A stretch of DNA of 64,000 nt from Priestia aryabhattai (GTDB lineage Bacteria > Bacillota > Bacilli > Bacillales > Bacillaceae_H). The notes beneath the pieces were generated by a model. It did no database searches. It was given only the letters and a program-made list of their open reading frames with translations, and was not told the origin of the DNA. Positions within the stretch are counted from its first letter, which is position 1, and each line of letters begins with the position of its first letter. The stretch is from contig NZ_JAMBOQ010000002.1 of NCBI RefSeq assembly GCF_023715685.1, positions 62,001 to 126,000 on the forward strand, read 5' to 3'. The position numbers were made by a program, and so were the translations under genes. Positions 31,857-41,321 of the stretch are shown here, one piece after another.

Positions 31857-32750
31857 ATGGGAAACGAAAATATTCTGTGGGGAATTGCTCCAATCGGCTG
31901 GAGAAATGATGATATTCCTGAAATTGGTGCAGAAAACACATTGCAGCATCTTTTAAGCGATATCGTCGTAGCGGGCTTTCAAGGAACAGAGGTGGGAGGT
32001 TTTTTTCCTGAACCAAGCATATTAAACAAAGAGCTTAAGCTTCGAAATTTAAGAATTGCAGGGCAGTGGTTTAGTAGTTTTATCATTCGTGATGGCATAC
32101 AGGAAACGTCAAGTTTATTTCATAAACATTGTCAGTATCTACAGGAAGTTCATGCTGATGTGGCGGTCGTATCAGAGCAAACTTATAGTGTTCAAGGAAT
32201 TGAAAAGAATGTTTTTGCTGAAAAACCATATTTCAGTGATCAAGAATGGGAAGCATTATGTACAGGATTAAATGAGCTCGGAAAAATCGCAGCAGAATAC
32301 GGTTTACATCTTGTCTACCATCACCATATGGGAACAGGTGTACAAACATTAGCTGAAATTGATCGGTTAATGGATGGAACGGACGCAAATCATGTTCATC
32401 TCCTATATGATACAGGACATATTTATGTTTCTGACGGAGATTATATGGAGCTATTACATAAACATATAGATCGTATCAAGCACGTTCACTTTAAGGATGC
32501 AAGAAGAAACGTACTGGAGCAATGCAAAAAAGAAGGAAAGTCATTTTTGCAATCGTTTCTAGCAGGTATGTTTACCGTGCCAGGTGATGGATGTGTAGAT
32601 TTTACAAACGTGTATAAAGCGTTAGTTGATTATAACTACAAAGGATGGATTGTAGTTGAGGCTGAACAGGACCCTTCAATTGCGCATCCACTGGAATATG
32701 CTTTAATGGCCCGCAAGTACATTAACGAAAAGTTAGTTATTCATTCTTAA
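31857..32750 (+). CDS. iolE: IolE, inosose dehydratase
   Basis: 297 residues, TIM-barrel of the AP-endonuclease-2/xylose-isomerase type. Family wording is very close to B. subtilis Iol[66 protein letters not shown] and [10 protein letters not shown], carrying metal-binding Glu, Asp and His residues. It removes water from 2-keto-myo-inositol (inosose) to give the diketone substrate of IolD. First gene of the first iol unit, followed 20 bases later by iolT. AGAGGA lies before the ATG. Confidence 0.93.
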   Translation: MGNENILWGIAPIGWRNDDIPEIGAENTLQHLLSDIVVAGFQGTEVGGFFPEPSILNKELKLRNLRIAGQWFSSFIIRDGIQETSSLFHKHCQYLQEVHADVAVVSEQTYSVQGIEKNVFAEKPYFSDQEWEALCTGLNELGKIAAEYGLHLVYHHHMGTGVQTLAEIDRLMDGTDANHVHLLYDTGHIYVSDGDYMELLHKHIDRIKHVHFKDARRNVLEQCKKEGKSFLQSFLAGMFTVPGDGCVDFTNVYKALVDYNYKGWIVVEAEQDPSIAHPLEYALMARKYINEKLVIHS

Positions 32751-32770
32751 AATAAGACGGGGGAATTAGC

Positions 32771-34189
32771 ATGGGTAAACAGGGAAATCAACATTCATTT
32801 TTACGTACGATTATTTTAGTCTCTACGTTTGGTGGACTGCTTTTTGGATATGACACGGGAGTTATTAACGGGGCATTGCCTTATATGTCTGAATCTGATC
32901 AATTGAATCTTAACTCTTTTACTCAAGGTCTTGTAACAAGCGCTCTTTTATTTGGTGCTGCATTTGGTGCGGTAGTAGGCGGCAGGTTAGCAGATTATAA
33001 CGGGCGGCGTAAAACGATTCTGTATCTCGCGATTCTATTTTTTGTCTCCACAATTGGATGTGCGATTTCGCCAAACGCAGCCATTATGATTCTTTGCCGT
33101 TTTCTATTAGGACTTGCTGTAGGCGGCGCATCTGTTACCGTACCGACATATTTAGCTGAAATGTCACCAGCTGAAAGCCGAGGGAAAATGGTAACTCAAA
33201 ATGAACTCATGATTGTTACTGGCCAGCTTCTAGCTTTTACGTTTAACGCGATTATCGGAAATATGCTAGGCGAAACCCCTCACGTTTGGCGTTATATGCT
33301 GCCAATTGCTGCAATTCCAGCTGTCTTTTTATTCTTTGGCATGCTTAGAGTACCAGAAAGTCCCCGCTGGCTTGTGTCAAAAGGGAAAAATAATGAAGCG
33401 CTAACGGTTCTTCAAAAGATAAGGGAAAGCAAAAGAGCCAAATCAGAGCTGCAGGAGATTGAGAGCGCTTACGAGCAAGAAGCAAAAGTGGAAAAAGCAA
33501 CGTTTAAAGACTTAACAACTCCATGGGTGCGAAGAGTCGTTTTCCTTGGTATTGGAATTGCTGTGGTGCAGCAAATTACCGGCGTAAACTCCATTATGTA
33601 TTACGGCACTGAAATTTTAAAAGATGCAGGTTTTCAAACAGAAGCTGCTCTTATTGGAAATATTGGAAATGGCGTGATATCTGTTTTAGCAACTTTTGTA
33701 GGGATTTGGCTGCTAGGTAAAGTTGGACGCAGGCCAATGCTTATAACGGGATTGGTGGGAACCACTACTGCCCTACTGCTGATTGGTATATTTTCTCTTG
33801 TATTTGAAGGATCTGCGGCACTTCCATATATCGTATTAGCATTAACGATTACGTTCCTCGCGTTTCAGCAAGGAGCTATATCTCCGGTAACGTGGCTAAT
33901 GCTTTCAGAAATCTTCCCTTTACGACTAAGAGGCTTAGGGATGGGTGTTACCGTGTTTTGTCTGTGGGGAATCAACTTCCTTGTAGGCTTAACGTTTCCT
34001 GTTTTACTAGCCAGCATTGGCTTATCTACTACGTTCTTTGTCTTTGTTGTACTCGGAATCGGAGCGATTCTATTTGTTAAAAAGTTTTTACCGGAAACAA
34101 AAGGACTTACACTTGAAGAATTGGAGCAAAGATTCCGCAGCTATGATAACGAAGACTCTGACGTAATGAATGACAATAAAGTTATTTAA
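32771..34189 (+). CDS. iolT: IolT, myo-inositol:H+ symporter (MFS sugar porter)
   Basis: 472 residues and 12 membrane spans. Sugar-porter marks are GGLLFGYDTGVINGALPYM in span 1, D-Y-N-G-R-R-K-T between spans 2 and 3, PESPRWLVSKGK after span 6, QQITGVNSIMYYG in span 7, GRRPM, and PETKGLTLEELE after span 12. The closest described protein is B. subtilis IolT, the main inositol transporter, though in that organism it lies apart from the iol operon. Here it is co-transcribed with iolE, iolI and iolJ. Confidence 0.92.
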   Translation: MGKQGNQHSFLRTIILVSTFGGLLFGYDTGVINGALPYMSESDQLNLNSFTQGLVTSALLFGAAFGAVVGGRLADYNGRRKTILYLAILFFVSTIGCAISPNAAIMILCRFLLGLAVGGASVTVPTYLAEMSPAESRGKMVTQNELMIVTGQLLAFTFNAIIGNMLGETPHVWRYMLPIAAIPAVFLFFGMLRVPESPRWLVSKGKNNEALTVLQKIRESKRAKSELQEIESAYEQEAKVEKATFKDLTTPWVRRVVFLGIGIAVVQQITGVNSIMYYGTEILKDAGFQTEAALIGNIGNGVISVLATFVGIWLLGKVGRRPMLITGLVGTTTALLLIGIFSLVFEGSAALPYIVLALTITFLAFQQGAISPVTWLMLSEIFPLRLRGLGMGVTVFCLWGINFLVGLTFPVLLASIGLSTTFFVFVVLGIGAILFVKKFLPETKGLTLEELEQRFRSYDNEDSDVMNDNKVI

Positions 34190-34211
34190 GTAAGGAATGG
34201 AGAGAATCAAT

Positions 34212-35069
34212 ATGAAACTATGTTTTAACGAAGCAACAACATTAGAAAATTCGAATCTGGCAAAAGACCTGGAGTATTGCAACAAGCACGGATATGACTA
34301 TATTGAAATTCGTACAATGGATAAACTGCCTGAGTATTTAGAAAGTCACTCAATGGATGATTTAGCGCAGTTTTTTAATACAAATCATATTAAACCACTA
34401 GCGCTGAATGCTTTAGTCTTCTTTAATAACCGCAGTGAAAAAGAGTACAAGGAAGTTATAGAAGAGTTTAAGGGTATGCTAGAAACCGCTCAAAAGATAG
34501 GTGCTCAATATATCGTAGCCGTTCCTTTAGTAACGGAACAAAAAATAGTAAAAGCAGAGATTAAAGATAGCTGTGTACAAGTGCTGAATGAATTATCGGA
34601 ATTGGCTGAACCTTACGGAGTTAAAATCGCGGTTGAATTTGTAGGGCATCCTCAGTGTACGGTTAATACGTTTGATCAAGCTTATGATATTGTACAAACT
34701 GTGAACCGAGATAACGTAGGTTTAGTCTTTGACTGCTTCCACTTCCATGCGATGGGCTCGAAATTAGAAGACTTAAAACAAGCGGATATTTCTAAAATAT
34801 TTATCGTTCATATTGATGACACGGAAGATTTTCCTATTGGCTTCTTAACAGATGAAGATAGAGTATGGCCAGGTCTAGGAGCAATTGATTTAGATGCTAT
34901 TTTCTCAACATTAAAAGAAAAAGGCTACAAAGACGCGGTATCTGTAGAGCTATTCCGACCTGAATATTATCAATTAAGTACGGAAGAAGCAATTAAGACA
35001 GCTAAAGAGACAACCATTAAGGCTATCTCAGAATACTACAGCTTTAAAACAACAAAATCATATTCATGA
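34212..35069 (+). CDS. iolI: IolI, 2-keto-myo-inositol isomerase
   Basis: 285 residues from ATG 34212; an earlier ATG (34197) lies within the ribosome-site region GGAGAG. It begins [16 protein letters not shown], nearly identical to B. subtilis IolI, and has [40 protein letters not shown] and [11 protein letters not shown], which supply the divalent-metal site of this TIM-barrel enzyme. It converts 2-keto-myo-inositol to 1-keto-D-chiro-inositol, linking chiro-inositol to the main route. Third gene of the unit. Confidence 0.92.
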   Translation: MKLCFNEATTLENSNLAKDLEYCNKHGYDYIEIRTMDKLPEYLESHSMDDLAQFFNTNHIKPLALNALVFFNNRSEKEYKEVIEEFKGMLETAQKIGAQYIVAVPLVTEQKIVKAEIKDSCVQVLNELSELAEPYGVKIAVEFVGHPQCTVNTFDQAYDIVQTVNRDNVGLVFDCFHFHAMGSKLEDLKQADISKIFIVHIDDTEDFPIGFLTDEDRVWPGLGAIDLDAIFSTLKEKGYKDAVSVELFRPEYYQLSTEEAIKTAKETTIKAISEYYSFKTTKSYS

Positions 35070-35085
35070 TAAGGAGTGTCAGTCG

Positions 35086-35955
35086 GTGACGTTAGTATCT
35101 TCAAAACTAGTATCAATGAAAGATATGCTTCATGCTGCTAAAAAAGGAAACTATGCGGTTGGTCAGTATAATATTAACAGTCTGCAGTGGGCACAGGCTA
35201 TTTTACAAGCTGCCGAAGAGGAAAAAGCGCCTGTCATTGCAGCCGTTTCAGACAGGCTTGTGGACTATTTAGGTGGATTTAAAACCATTGTAGGGATGAT
35301 CGAAGGTTTGTTAGAGGAAATGAACATTACAGTTCCTGTTGCACTTCACTTAGATCATGGTATGAGTATAGAAAGATGTAAAAAAGCTATCGACGCTGGA
35401 TTTAGCTCGGTCATGTTTGACGGTTCTCATTATCCAATTGATGAAAATATTGCAATGACTAAGCAAGTAGTAGACTATGCTGGTGCTCAATATGTTTCCG
35501 TTGAAGCTGAAGTCGGAACAGTCGGGGGCATGGAAGACGGGCTCATTGGCAACATCGTGTACGCAGACCCGGCCGAGTGCCTGCGTCTTGTAAAAGAAAC
35601 GGGAGTAGATGCTTTAGCAGCTGCTTTAGGTTCAGTTCACGGACAGTACCAAGGGGAACCACAGTTAGGCTTTGATGAAATGAAAGAAATAGCTGATTTA
35701 ACAGATGTGCCGCTAGTTTTACACGGAGGTTCCGGTATACCAAACTACCAAATTCAAAAAGCAATAGCTCTTGGACATGCTAAAATTAATGTGAATACTG
35801 AGTGCCTTCAGGCCTGGGCACGCGCTGTTCGTCAAACGTTGGAAAGCGACAGTGAAGTGTATGATCCGCGAACAATTCTTACACCGGGAAAAGAAGCGGT
35901 TATGGCGACTGTAAAAGAGAAAATGAGAGAGTTTCATACGAGTAATAAAGCTTAA
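35086..35955 (+). CDS. iolJ: IolJ, 6-phospho-5-dehydro-2-deoxy-D-gluconate aldolase (class II)
   Basis: 289 residues, class II fructose-bisphosphate aldolase family. Zinc and phosphate motifs are [10 protein letters not shown] (Asp-His), [34 protein letters not shown] and [12 protein letters not shown]. It cleaves phosphorylated 5-dehydro-2-deoxygluconate into dihydroxyacetone phosphate and malonic semialdehyde, the last step before IolA. GTG start with AAGGAG upstream. Last gene of the first unit; a terminator follows four bases on. Confidence 0.9.
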   Translation: MTLVSSKLVSMKDMLHAAKKGNYAVGQYNINSLQWAQAILQAAEEEKAPVIAAVSDRLVDYLGGFKTIVGMIEGLLEEMNITVPVALHLDHGMSIERCKKAIDAGFSSVMFDGSHYPIDENIAMTKQVVDYAGAQYVSVEAEVGTVGGMEDGLIGNIVYADPAECLRLVKETGVDALAAALGSVHGQYQGEPQLGFDEMKEIADLTDVPLVLHGGSGIPNYQIQKAIALGHAKINVNTECLQAWARAVRQTLESDSEVYDPRTILTPGKEAVMATVKEKMREFHTSNKA

Positions 35956-35957
35956 TA

Positions 35958-36004
35958 AAAAAGGGATATCTTATGTGGAGTGATAAGATATCCCTCTTTG
36001 TTTT
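35958..36004 (+). terminator. Rho-independent terminator of the first iol unit
   Basis: Stem AGGGATATCTTAT / ATAAGATATCCCT, 8-base loop, flanked by A and T runs. Confidence 0.88.
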
Positions 36005-36084
36005 AGCAGTTATCTCTCTAGAAAATGCCTTTTGCAAGGGTTATAATAGTAGGTAACGAAAAAAGATAAACGAGGGAGGTAGAA

Positions 36085-36840
36085 ATGTTAAAAACGAAGA
36101 GAATTCAACAAATTCAAGAGTATGTTTTTGAACATGAATCTGTCTCATTAGATGATTTGGTTTCGGTGTTTGAAGTCTCTAAAAACACGATTCGACGCGA
36201 TGTTCAAAAGTTAGTGGATGAAGGGCATATTAAAAAAGTATACGGCGGAGTAGCTGTTAACCATGTGAAGCTTGAATCATTTAATGAAAGACAAACAAGA
36301 AACCAGTTTCAAAAGCGTTTAATTGCCAAAACGGCAGCTCAGTATGTAGAAGACGGAGATGTCATCTTTATTGATTCAGGAACCACCACGTTAGGGATGA
36401 TTGAATTTCTAAAAGACAAATCGATAACGATTGTTACCAATAGTTTAGATGTTATTATCAAAGCCCTGCCTTTTGATGCGTTAAAGGTAATTTCTACGGG
36501 TGGCTACCTTGAACGTGAAACTCAATCATTTTCTAGCTTTAACCATGTCAATCCTGTAAAAAACTATAACTTTGATAAAGTATTTATGGCTTCTACGGGT
36601 ATTTCCATATCAAATGGCGTTACCAATTCATCGCCCGTTGAAAGTGAAATCAAAGAAACCGTGATAAAAAGAAGTACAAAAGTGTTTTTATTAGCAGATC
36701 ATACGAAATTTGATAAGTATGCAATGATTACGTATTGTGAGCTGCATGAAGTTGATTATTTAATCACAGATAAAGTGGACGTTAGCTATCAGCACTATGC
36801 CCAAGAAAATGAGGTTAGCCTTATCCTTGCGGAAGAATAA
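36085..36840 (+). CDS. iolR: IolR, DeoR-family repressor of inositol genes
   Basis: 251 residues. The N-terminal HTH has VSLDDLVSVFEVSKNTIRRD and HIKKVYGGV, the DeoR signature; the C-terminal sensor domain has FIDSGTTTLGMIEFL, GISISNGVTNSSPVE and LLADHTKF. It matches B. subtilis IolR throughout. In that species the phosphorylated intermediate DKG-phosphate (the IolC product) releases IolR from DNA. It lies between the two iol units as its own gene with terminators on both sides. GGGAGG precedes the ATG. The perfect palindromes in the window do not look like the 11-mer direct repeats described for IolR. Confidence 0.88.
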   Translation: MLKTKRIQQIQEYVFEHESVSLDDLVSVFEVSKNTIRRDVQKLVDEGHIKKVYGGVAVNHVKLESFNERQTRNQFQKRLIAKTAAQYVEDGDVIFIDSGTTTLGMIEFLKDKSITIVTNSLDVIIKALPFDALKVISTGGYLERETQSFSSFNHVNPVKNYNFDKVFMASTGISISNGVTNSSPVESEIKETVIKRSTKVFLLADHTKFDKYAMITYCELHEVDYLITDKVDVSYQHYAQENEVSLILAEE

Positions 36841-36883
36841 GTGTTTTTGAGCTATTATACATATGCTTAGATCTAGAGCCAGT

Positions 36884-36912
36884 AGGCATACGAAGAGGTA
36901 TGCCTTTTCTTT
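36884..36912 (+). terminator. Rho-independent terminator of iolR
   Basis: Stem AGGCATAC / GTATGCCT, loop GAAGAG, then a T-rich tract. Confidence 0.83.
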
Positions 36913-36988
36913 TTTCTTCACTCCGTGCACATCTATAAAGCGATTATGGTGAATAAAAATATAAACTAACAAAATTTTTAAAAAAGTG

Positions 36989-37017
36989 TTTACAAAGTAA
37001 ACTGAATATTATAAACT
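36989..37017 (+). promoter_or_regulatory. Probable SigA promoter of the iolD unit
   Basis: TTTACA, 17-base spacer, TAAACT. An inverted repeat GTTTAC-AAA-GTAAAC (36988-37002) overlaps the -35. About 420 bases before iolD, so a long leader containing the operator palindromes would be made. Confidence 0.5.
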
Positions 37018-37030
37018 AGGTTCATAGACA

Positions 37031-37044
37031 AGAAAGCGCTTTTA
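37031..37044 (+). promoter_or_regulatory. cre-like CcpA site upstream of iolD
   Basis: AGAAAGCGCTTTTA, close to the consensus TGAAAGCGCTTTCA and nearly palindromic. It sits just past the probable promoter. Confidence 0.55.
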
Positions 37045-37051
37045 AAACTAG

Positions 37052-37067
37052 ATGAAATCGATTTCAT
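37052..37067. promoter_or_regulatory. Operator palindrome 2 upstream of iolD
   Basis: ATGAAATCGATTTCAT, 16-bp perfect palindrome, identical to the core ahead of iolE. Confidence 0.72.
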
Positions 37068-37172
37068 TAAACGAAGCTAAATGTATAATGAGAAAGGTTT
37101 TACAGGCAAGACAGAGAATGAAAAAATGATGGGGAAGTTAAGGATGAAGTTTGAAAAATATTTTTTTAACAC

Positions 37173-37194
37173 CAAATGAAATCGATTTCATTTG
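37173..37194. promoter_or_regulatory. Operator palindrome 3 upstream of iolD (22 bp)
   Basis: Core ATGAAATCGATTTCAT with flanks CAA and TTG, 22 symmetrical bases. Centre 124 bases from palindrome 2. Confidence 0.75.
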
Positions 37195-37346
37195 AAAGTG
37201 GAATTTATGATGGATTTCCGACCTTTTTCCAACCTTCAAGCGTTAAAAAGTGCAGGAGATGAAAGTATTTGTCTCATCACTAAATGGCAGCTAGAATCAA
37301 GGAGAAAGCTAGGAAATAAGAGGGGTAGAACCTCATTTATCACATT

Positions 37347-37366
37347 GGATGAAATCGATTTCATCC
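37347..37366. promoter_or_regulatory. Operator palindrome 4 upstream of iolD (20 bp)
   Basis: GGATGAAATCGATTTCATCC, 20 symmetrical bases, 72 bases before the iolD start and 173 bases (centre to centre) from palindrome 3. Confidence 0.75.
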
Positions 37367-37437
37367 TAAAATGAGAACATAGTGTAGAAAAATCAATCTG
37401 TTGGTGATTAATTTCAGAAGATAAGGTAGGAAGGTAT

Positions 37438-39360
37438 ATGAAAACGATAAGGTTAACAACTAGTCAAGCTATAGTTAAATTTCTAAATCAGCAATATGTA
37501 GAGTTTGATGGAAAAAAAGAGCGTTTCATCAAAGGAGTATTCACTATTTTTGGACATGGAAATGTGGTGGGTATCGGGCAAGCGCTGCAGGAAAACCCAG
37601 GGGAGCTTGAAGTATATCAAGGCAGAAACGAACAGGGAATGGCTCATGCTGCAGTAGCTTTTGCAAAACAAAAACATCGAAAACAGATCATGGCCTGCTC
37701 TTCTTCCGTTGGTCCAGGCTCAGCGAATATGGTTACATCGGCTGCTACAGCTACTGCAAACAATATTCCGGTACTGCTTTTGCCAAGCGATGTGTTTGCC
37801 ACTCGCCAGCCGGACCCGGTTCTTCAACAAATTGAACAAACACATGATTTATCTCTTTCTACAAATGATGCCTTCCGGTCCGTCAGCAAGTATTGGGATC
37901 GAGTCAGCCGTCCAGAACAGCTGATGTCGGCTATGATCAATGCGATGCGTGTATTAACAGATCCGGCAGATACAGGAGCCGTTACAATCGCGCTGCCGCA
38001 GGATGTACAAGGAGAAGCGTGGGATTTTCCAGAAAGTTTCTTCCGTGAGCGTACCCACCTGATTGAACGCCGCGAGCCTTCGCAAGAAAGTATCAGAAAT
38101 GCAGTTAAGCTGATTAAATCGAAGAAAAAGCCTCTTCTTATTTTAGGCGGCGGCGTTCGTTATTCAGAGGCTGCGGATGCATTTGCTGCATTTGCTGAAA
38201 AGTTTCATATTCCATTTAGCGAAACGCAAGCTGGAAAAAGCGGGCTTGAAAGCAATCATCCTTTAAATCTAGGAGGAGTTGGCGTAACGGGTAACAGCGC
38301 TGCTAATAAAATAGCGCAATCTGCGGATTTAATTATTGGTGTTGGTACACGCTTCACAGATTTTACGACTTCTTCAAAACTGTTTTACGCTGAAACGGAT
38401 GTATTAACCATTAACATTTCTGAATTTCACGCATCAAAATTGGAGGCTACTAAAATTGTCGCGGATGCTAAAGTGGGTCTTGAAGCTCTTTCGTCTGCAT
38501 TAGAAGGCTATAAATCAGGCTATGAAACTGAAATTGAACAAGCCAAATCAGAATGGAATCAAGAGCTGACTCGTTTAAAAAATATTGCATACACAGGCGA
38601 AGAATTTATTCCGGAAATTAAAGGACATTTTGATCAAAGCCTGTCGGAGTATAAAGATAGCCTAAGCACCGAACTTGTCCAAACGACTGTGCTTGGTAAA
38701 GTAAATGAACTAATTGCACCTGATTCTATTATTACATGTGCAGCGGGAAGCCTCCCGGGTGACCTTCAGCGTATGTGGATCTCAAATGAACGTAATACGT
38801 ATCACCTTGAATACGGATATTCATGTATGGGCTATGAAATTGCCTCTGCCTTGGGTGCTAAGATGGCTGAGCCGAATAAAGAAGTGTATGCGATGGTAGG
38901 AGACGGAAGCTACTTAATGCTTCATAGTGAGCTGGTAACCAGCATTCAAGAAGGAATTAAAATAAATATTGTTCTTTTTGATAATTCCGGCTTTGGCTGC
39001 ATCAATAACTTGCAAATGGATAATGGAATTGAAAGCTTTGGCACAGAATTCCGTGTTCGTAATCCACGGACGGGGCAGCTTGATGGAGATATTATGCGCA
39101 TCAACTTTGCTCAATCTGCAGCTGCGTACGGAGCAAAAACATACGAAGTGTATACGATGGAAGAGCTTGAATATGCCATTGAAGATTCCAAAAAGCAAAG
39201 TGTTAGTACATTGATTGACATTAAAGTTCTTCCAAAAACAATGACGGACGGCTACGATTCTTGGTGGCATGTAGGAGTAGCATCCGTATCTGAAAGCTCA
39301 AAAGTTCAAACGGCATTTGAAGGAAAAGAAAGCCATTTACAAAAAGCAAGAAAATATTAA
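37438..39360 (+). CDS. iolD: IolD, 3D-(3,5/4)-trihydroxycyclohexane-1,2-dione hydrolase
   Basis: 640 residues, thiamine-diphosphate enzyme. The N-terminal PYR domain has [16 protein letters not shown] and the catalytic Glu region [16 protein letters not shown]; the C-terminal PP domain has [15 protein letters not shown] and [10 protein letters not shown] for cofactor and Mg2+ binding. It opens the ring of the diketone made by IolE, giving 5-deoxyglucuronate for IolB. First gene of the second unit, preceded by three operator palindromes and a cre-like site. AGGAAGG lies before the ATG. Confidence 0.93.
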   Translation: MKTIRLTTSQAIVKFLNQQYVEFDGKKERFIKGVFTIFGHGNVVGIGQALQENPGELEVYQGRNEQGMAHAAVAFAKQKHRKQIMACSSSVGPGSANMVTSAATATANNIPVLLLPSDVFATRQPDPVLQQIEQTHDLSLSTNDAFRSVSKYWDRVSRPEQLMSAMINAMRVLTDPADTGAVTIALPQDVQGEAWDFPESFFRERTHLIERREPSQESIRNAVKLIKSKKKPLLILGGGVRYSEAADAFAAFAEKFHIPFSETQAGKSGLESNHPLNLGGVGVTGNSAANKIAQSADLIIGVGTRFTDFTTSSKLFYAETDVLTINISEFHASKLEATKIVADAKVGLEALSSALEGYKSGYETEIEQAKSEWNQELTRLKNIAYTGEEFIPEIKGHFDQSLSEYKDSLSTELVQTTVLGKVNELIAPDSIITCAAGSLPGDLQRMWISNERNTYHLEYGYSCMGYEIASALGAKMAEPNKEVYAMVGDGSYLMLHSELVTSIQEGIKINIVLFDNSGFGCINNLQMDNGIESFGTEFRVRNPRTGQLDGDIMRINFAQSAAAYGAKTYEVYTMEELEYAIEDSKKQSVSTLIDIKVLPKTMTDGYDSWWHVGVASVSESSKVQTAFEGKESHLQKARKY

Positions 39361-39373
39361 TTTCTCAAAAAGA

Positions 39374-39410
39374 TAGAAGCTTTAGCTCACTCGGCTAAAG
39401 GGTGTTTCTA
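39374..39410 (+). other. Hairpin between iolD and iolB
   Basis: TTTAGC / GCTAAA stem with outer pairs TAGAA / TTCTA and no T tract. Lying inside an operon, it may be an RNA processing or stability element rather than a terminator. Confidence 0.45.
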
Positions 39411-39455
39411 GCATAAATACGTTAAAAAATAAGAAATAGAAAGGCGTGGAAACGA

Positions 39456-40274
39456 ATGGCTGATTTAATCGTACCAACAAAAATAGCTGACAGTGATGGA
39501 AACGTACTAAGCATCACGCCGGAATCTGCGGGATGGGAGTACATTGGCTTTGAAGTTTATTCATTAAAAAAAGGGCAAACACTTAAAAAGAACACGGAAA
39601 ATCAAGAGATTTGTATTGTGATCTTAACCGGTAAGTCCAACATTTCTACGAAAGAAGAGAAATGGGAAAACATCGGACAGCGAATGGATATTTTTGAAAA
39701 GATTCCGCCGTACTCCGTATATGTATCGAGTGATGATCACTATGAAGTAGAAGCTGTAACGGACTTGGAAATTGCGGTATGCGCAGCGCCTGGAAAAGGT
39801 ACATATCCTGCTCGTTTAATTACGCCGCAGGATGTAGGCGTAGAACATCGCGGAGCAGGAAATATTGCGAGACAAGTCCATAATATTCTTCCTGAACAAA
39901 AGGCGGCCGATAGTCTGCTAGTAGTGGAAGTGTTTACGCCGGAAGGAAACTGGTCAAGCTATCCGCCTCATAAGCACGATCAAGATAACTTGCCGCATGA
40001 ATCGTATTTAGAGGAGACGTATTATCATAAAGTCAACCCAGGACATGGATTTGCCGTTCAGCGGGTATATACGGACGATCAATCTCTAGATGAAACAATG
40101 ATTATTAAAGATGGAGATGCAGTCTTGGTTCCTAAAGGCTATCACCCGGTATCAGCGCCTCCAGGTTATGAAGTTTATTATTTAAACGTCATGGCTGGTC
40201 CTGTGCGAACATGGAAATTTAACAATAGCAAAGACCATGAATGGATTATGGAAGAAAAATTAGCATTAAAGTAA
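39456..40274 (+). CDS. iolB: IolB, 5-deoxy-glucuronate isomerase
   Basis: 272 residues, bicupin of the KduI/IolB family. Metal-binding residues appear in the second cupin: WSSYPPHKHDQDNLPHESYLEE (H-x-H then Glu) and VPKGYHPVSAPPGYEVYYLN (terminal His). It isomerises 5-deoxyglucuronate to 5-dehydro-2-deoxygluconate (DKG), the substrate of IolC. A 95-base gap with a hairpin separates it from iolD; the gap to iolC is 9 bases. Confidence 0.93.
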   Translation: MADLIVPTKIADSDGNVLSITPESAGWEYIGFEVYSLKKGQTLKKNTENQEICIVILTGKSNISTKEEKWENIGQRMDIFEKIPPYSVYVSSDDHYEVEAVTDLEIAVCAAPGKGTYPARLITPQDVGVEHRGAGNIARQVHNILPEQKAADSLLVVEVFTPEGNWSSYPPHKHDQDNLPHESYLEETYYHKVNPGHGFAVQRVYTDDQSLDETMIIKDGDAVLVPKGYHPVSAPPGYEVYYLNVMAGPVRTWKFNNSKDHEWIMEEKLALK

Positions 40275-40283
40275 GGAGACGAC

Positions 40284-41297
40284 GTGACTATGAGTTATTT
40301 AACATTCGATTCGCAAAAGCGATTTGACCTTCTTGCAGTAGGAAGGCTTTGCATCGACTTAAATGCAAATGAATTTAATCGCCCGATGGAAGACACGATG
40401 ACGTTTACAAAATACGTAGGAGGATCTCCTGCTAACATCGCTATCGGTCTTTCAAGGCTTGGAATGAAGACAGGCTTTATTGGAAAAGTGTCAGACGACC
40501 AAATGGGCCGCTTCAGCACCCGGTATTTAAATCAACATAACATTAACACGGAAGGCATTGTAGTTGATCAAACAGGAGCCGTAACGGGACTGGCCTTTAC
40601 TGAAATTAAAAGTCCTGAAGAGTGCAGCATCCTGATGTACCGTGATAATGTGGCAGACTTAAAGCTTGATCCAACAGAAGTTTCTGAAGAGTATATCAAG
40701 CAATCAAAAGCGCTCCTTATCTCTGGAACGGCTCTTGCTAAAAGTCCTTCAAGAGAAGCCGTGTTTCTTGCTCTTGAATATGCGCGAAAACATAGAGTAG
40801 TTGTATTTTTTGACGTTGACTACCGTCCGTACACGTGGGAGTCAGAAGCTGAGACTGCCGTCTACTATAATTTAGCGGCAGAAAAATCAGACGTGATTAT
40901 CGGTACGCGAGAAGAATTCGATATGATGGAAAAGCTTTTAAATTATGAAGAATCAAATGACCAAGTTACAGCTGAACGATGGTTTTCTCATCATGCTAAG
41001 ATTGTTGTCATCAAGCACGGAGGAGAAGGATCGATTGCTTATACAAAAGACGGCCAGTCTCATCGAGGCGGCATCTTTAAAACGAAAGTGCTCAAAACAT
41101 TTGGAGCTGGCGACTCCTACGCATCTGCCTTTATCTACGGGTTAATGCAAGGGTTTACAATTCCTGAAGCGATGAGATTTGGCGGTGCTTCTGCTTCCAT
41201 CGTTATTTCAAAACACAGTTCTTCAGATGCAATGCCAACGGTAGAAGAAATTAAGCAGTTTATGGAGACAGCTGAAGAAGTTCTGCAACAAGCGTAA
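40284..41297 (+). CDS. iolC: IolC, 5-dehydro-2-deoxygluconokinase
   Basis: 337 residues, ribokinase/PfkB family. Signatures are FDLLAVGRLCIDLNANE near the start, GGSPANIAIGLSRLG, and the ATP/anion-hole motif TFGAGDSYASAFIYGL with the catalytic Asp. It phosphorylates DKG; the product induces the operon in B. subtilis by releasing IolR. GTG at 40284 has AAGGAG five bases upstream; an ATG two codons later (40290) is equally possible. Confidence 0.92.
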   Translation: MTMSYLTFDSQKRFDLLAVGRLCIDLNANEFNRPMEDTMTFTKYVGGSPANIAIGLSRLGMKTGFIGKVSDDQMGRFSTRYLNQHNINTEGIVVDQTGAVTGLAFTEIKSPEECSILMYRDNVADLKLDPTEVSEEYIKQSKALLISGTALAKSPSREAVFLALEYARKHRVVVFFDVDYRPYTWESEAETAVYYNLAAEKSDVIIGTREEFDMMEKLLNYEESNDQVTAERWFSHHAKIVVIKHGGEGSIAYTKDGQSHRGGIFKTKVLKTFGAGDSYASAFIYGLMQGFTIPEAMRFGGASASIVISKHSSSDAMPTVEEIKQFMETAEEVLQQA

Positions 41298-41321
41298 TCA
41301 AAAATTGAGAGGAGAATGAAC

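Noticed and set aside
37192..37374. 60-codon frame between the iolD operators
   Set aside because: It starts within operator palindrome 3 and ends across palindrome 4; it has no ribosome site, and its content is explained by the control region.
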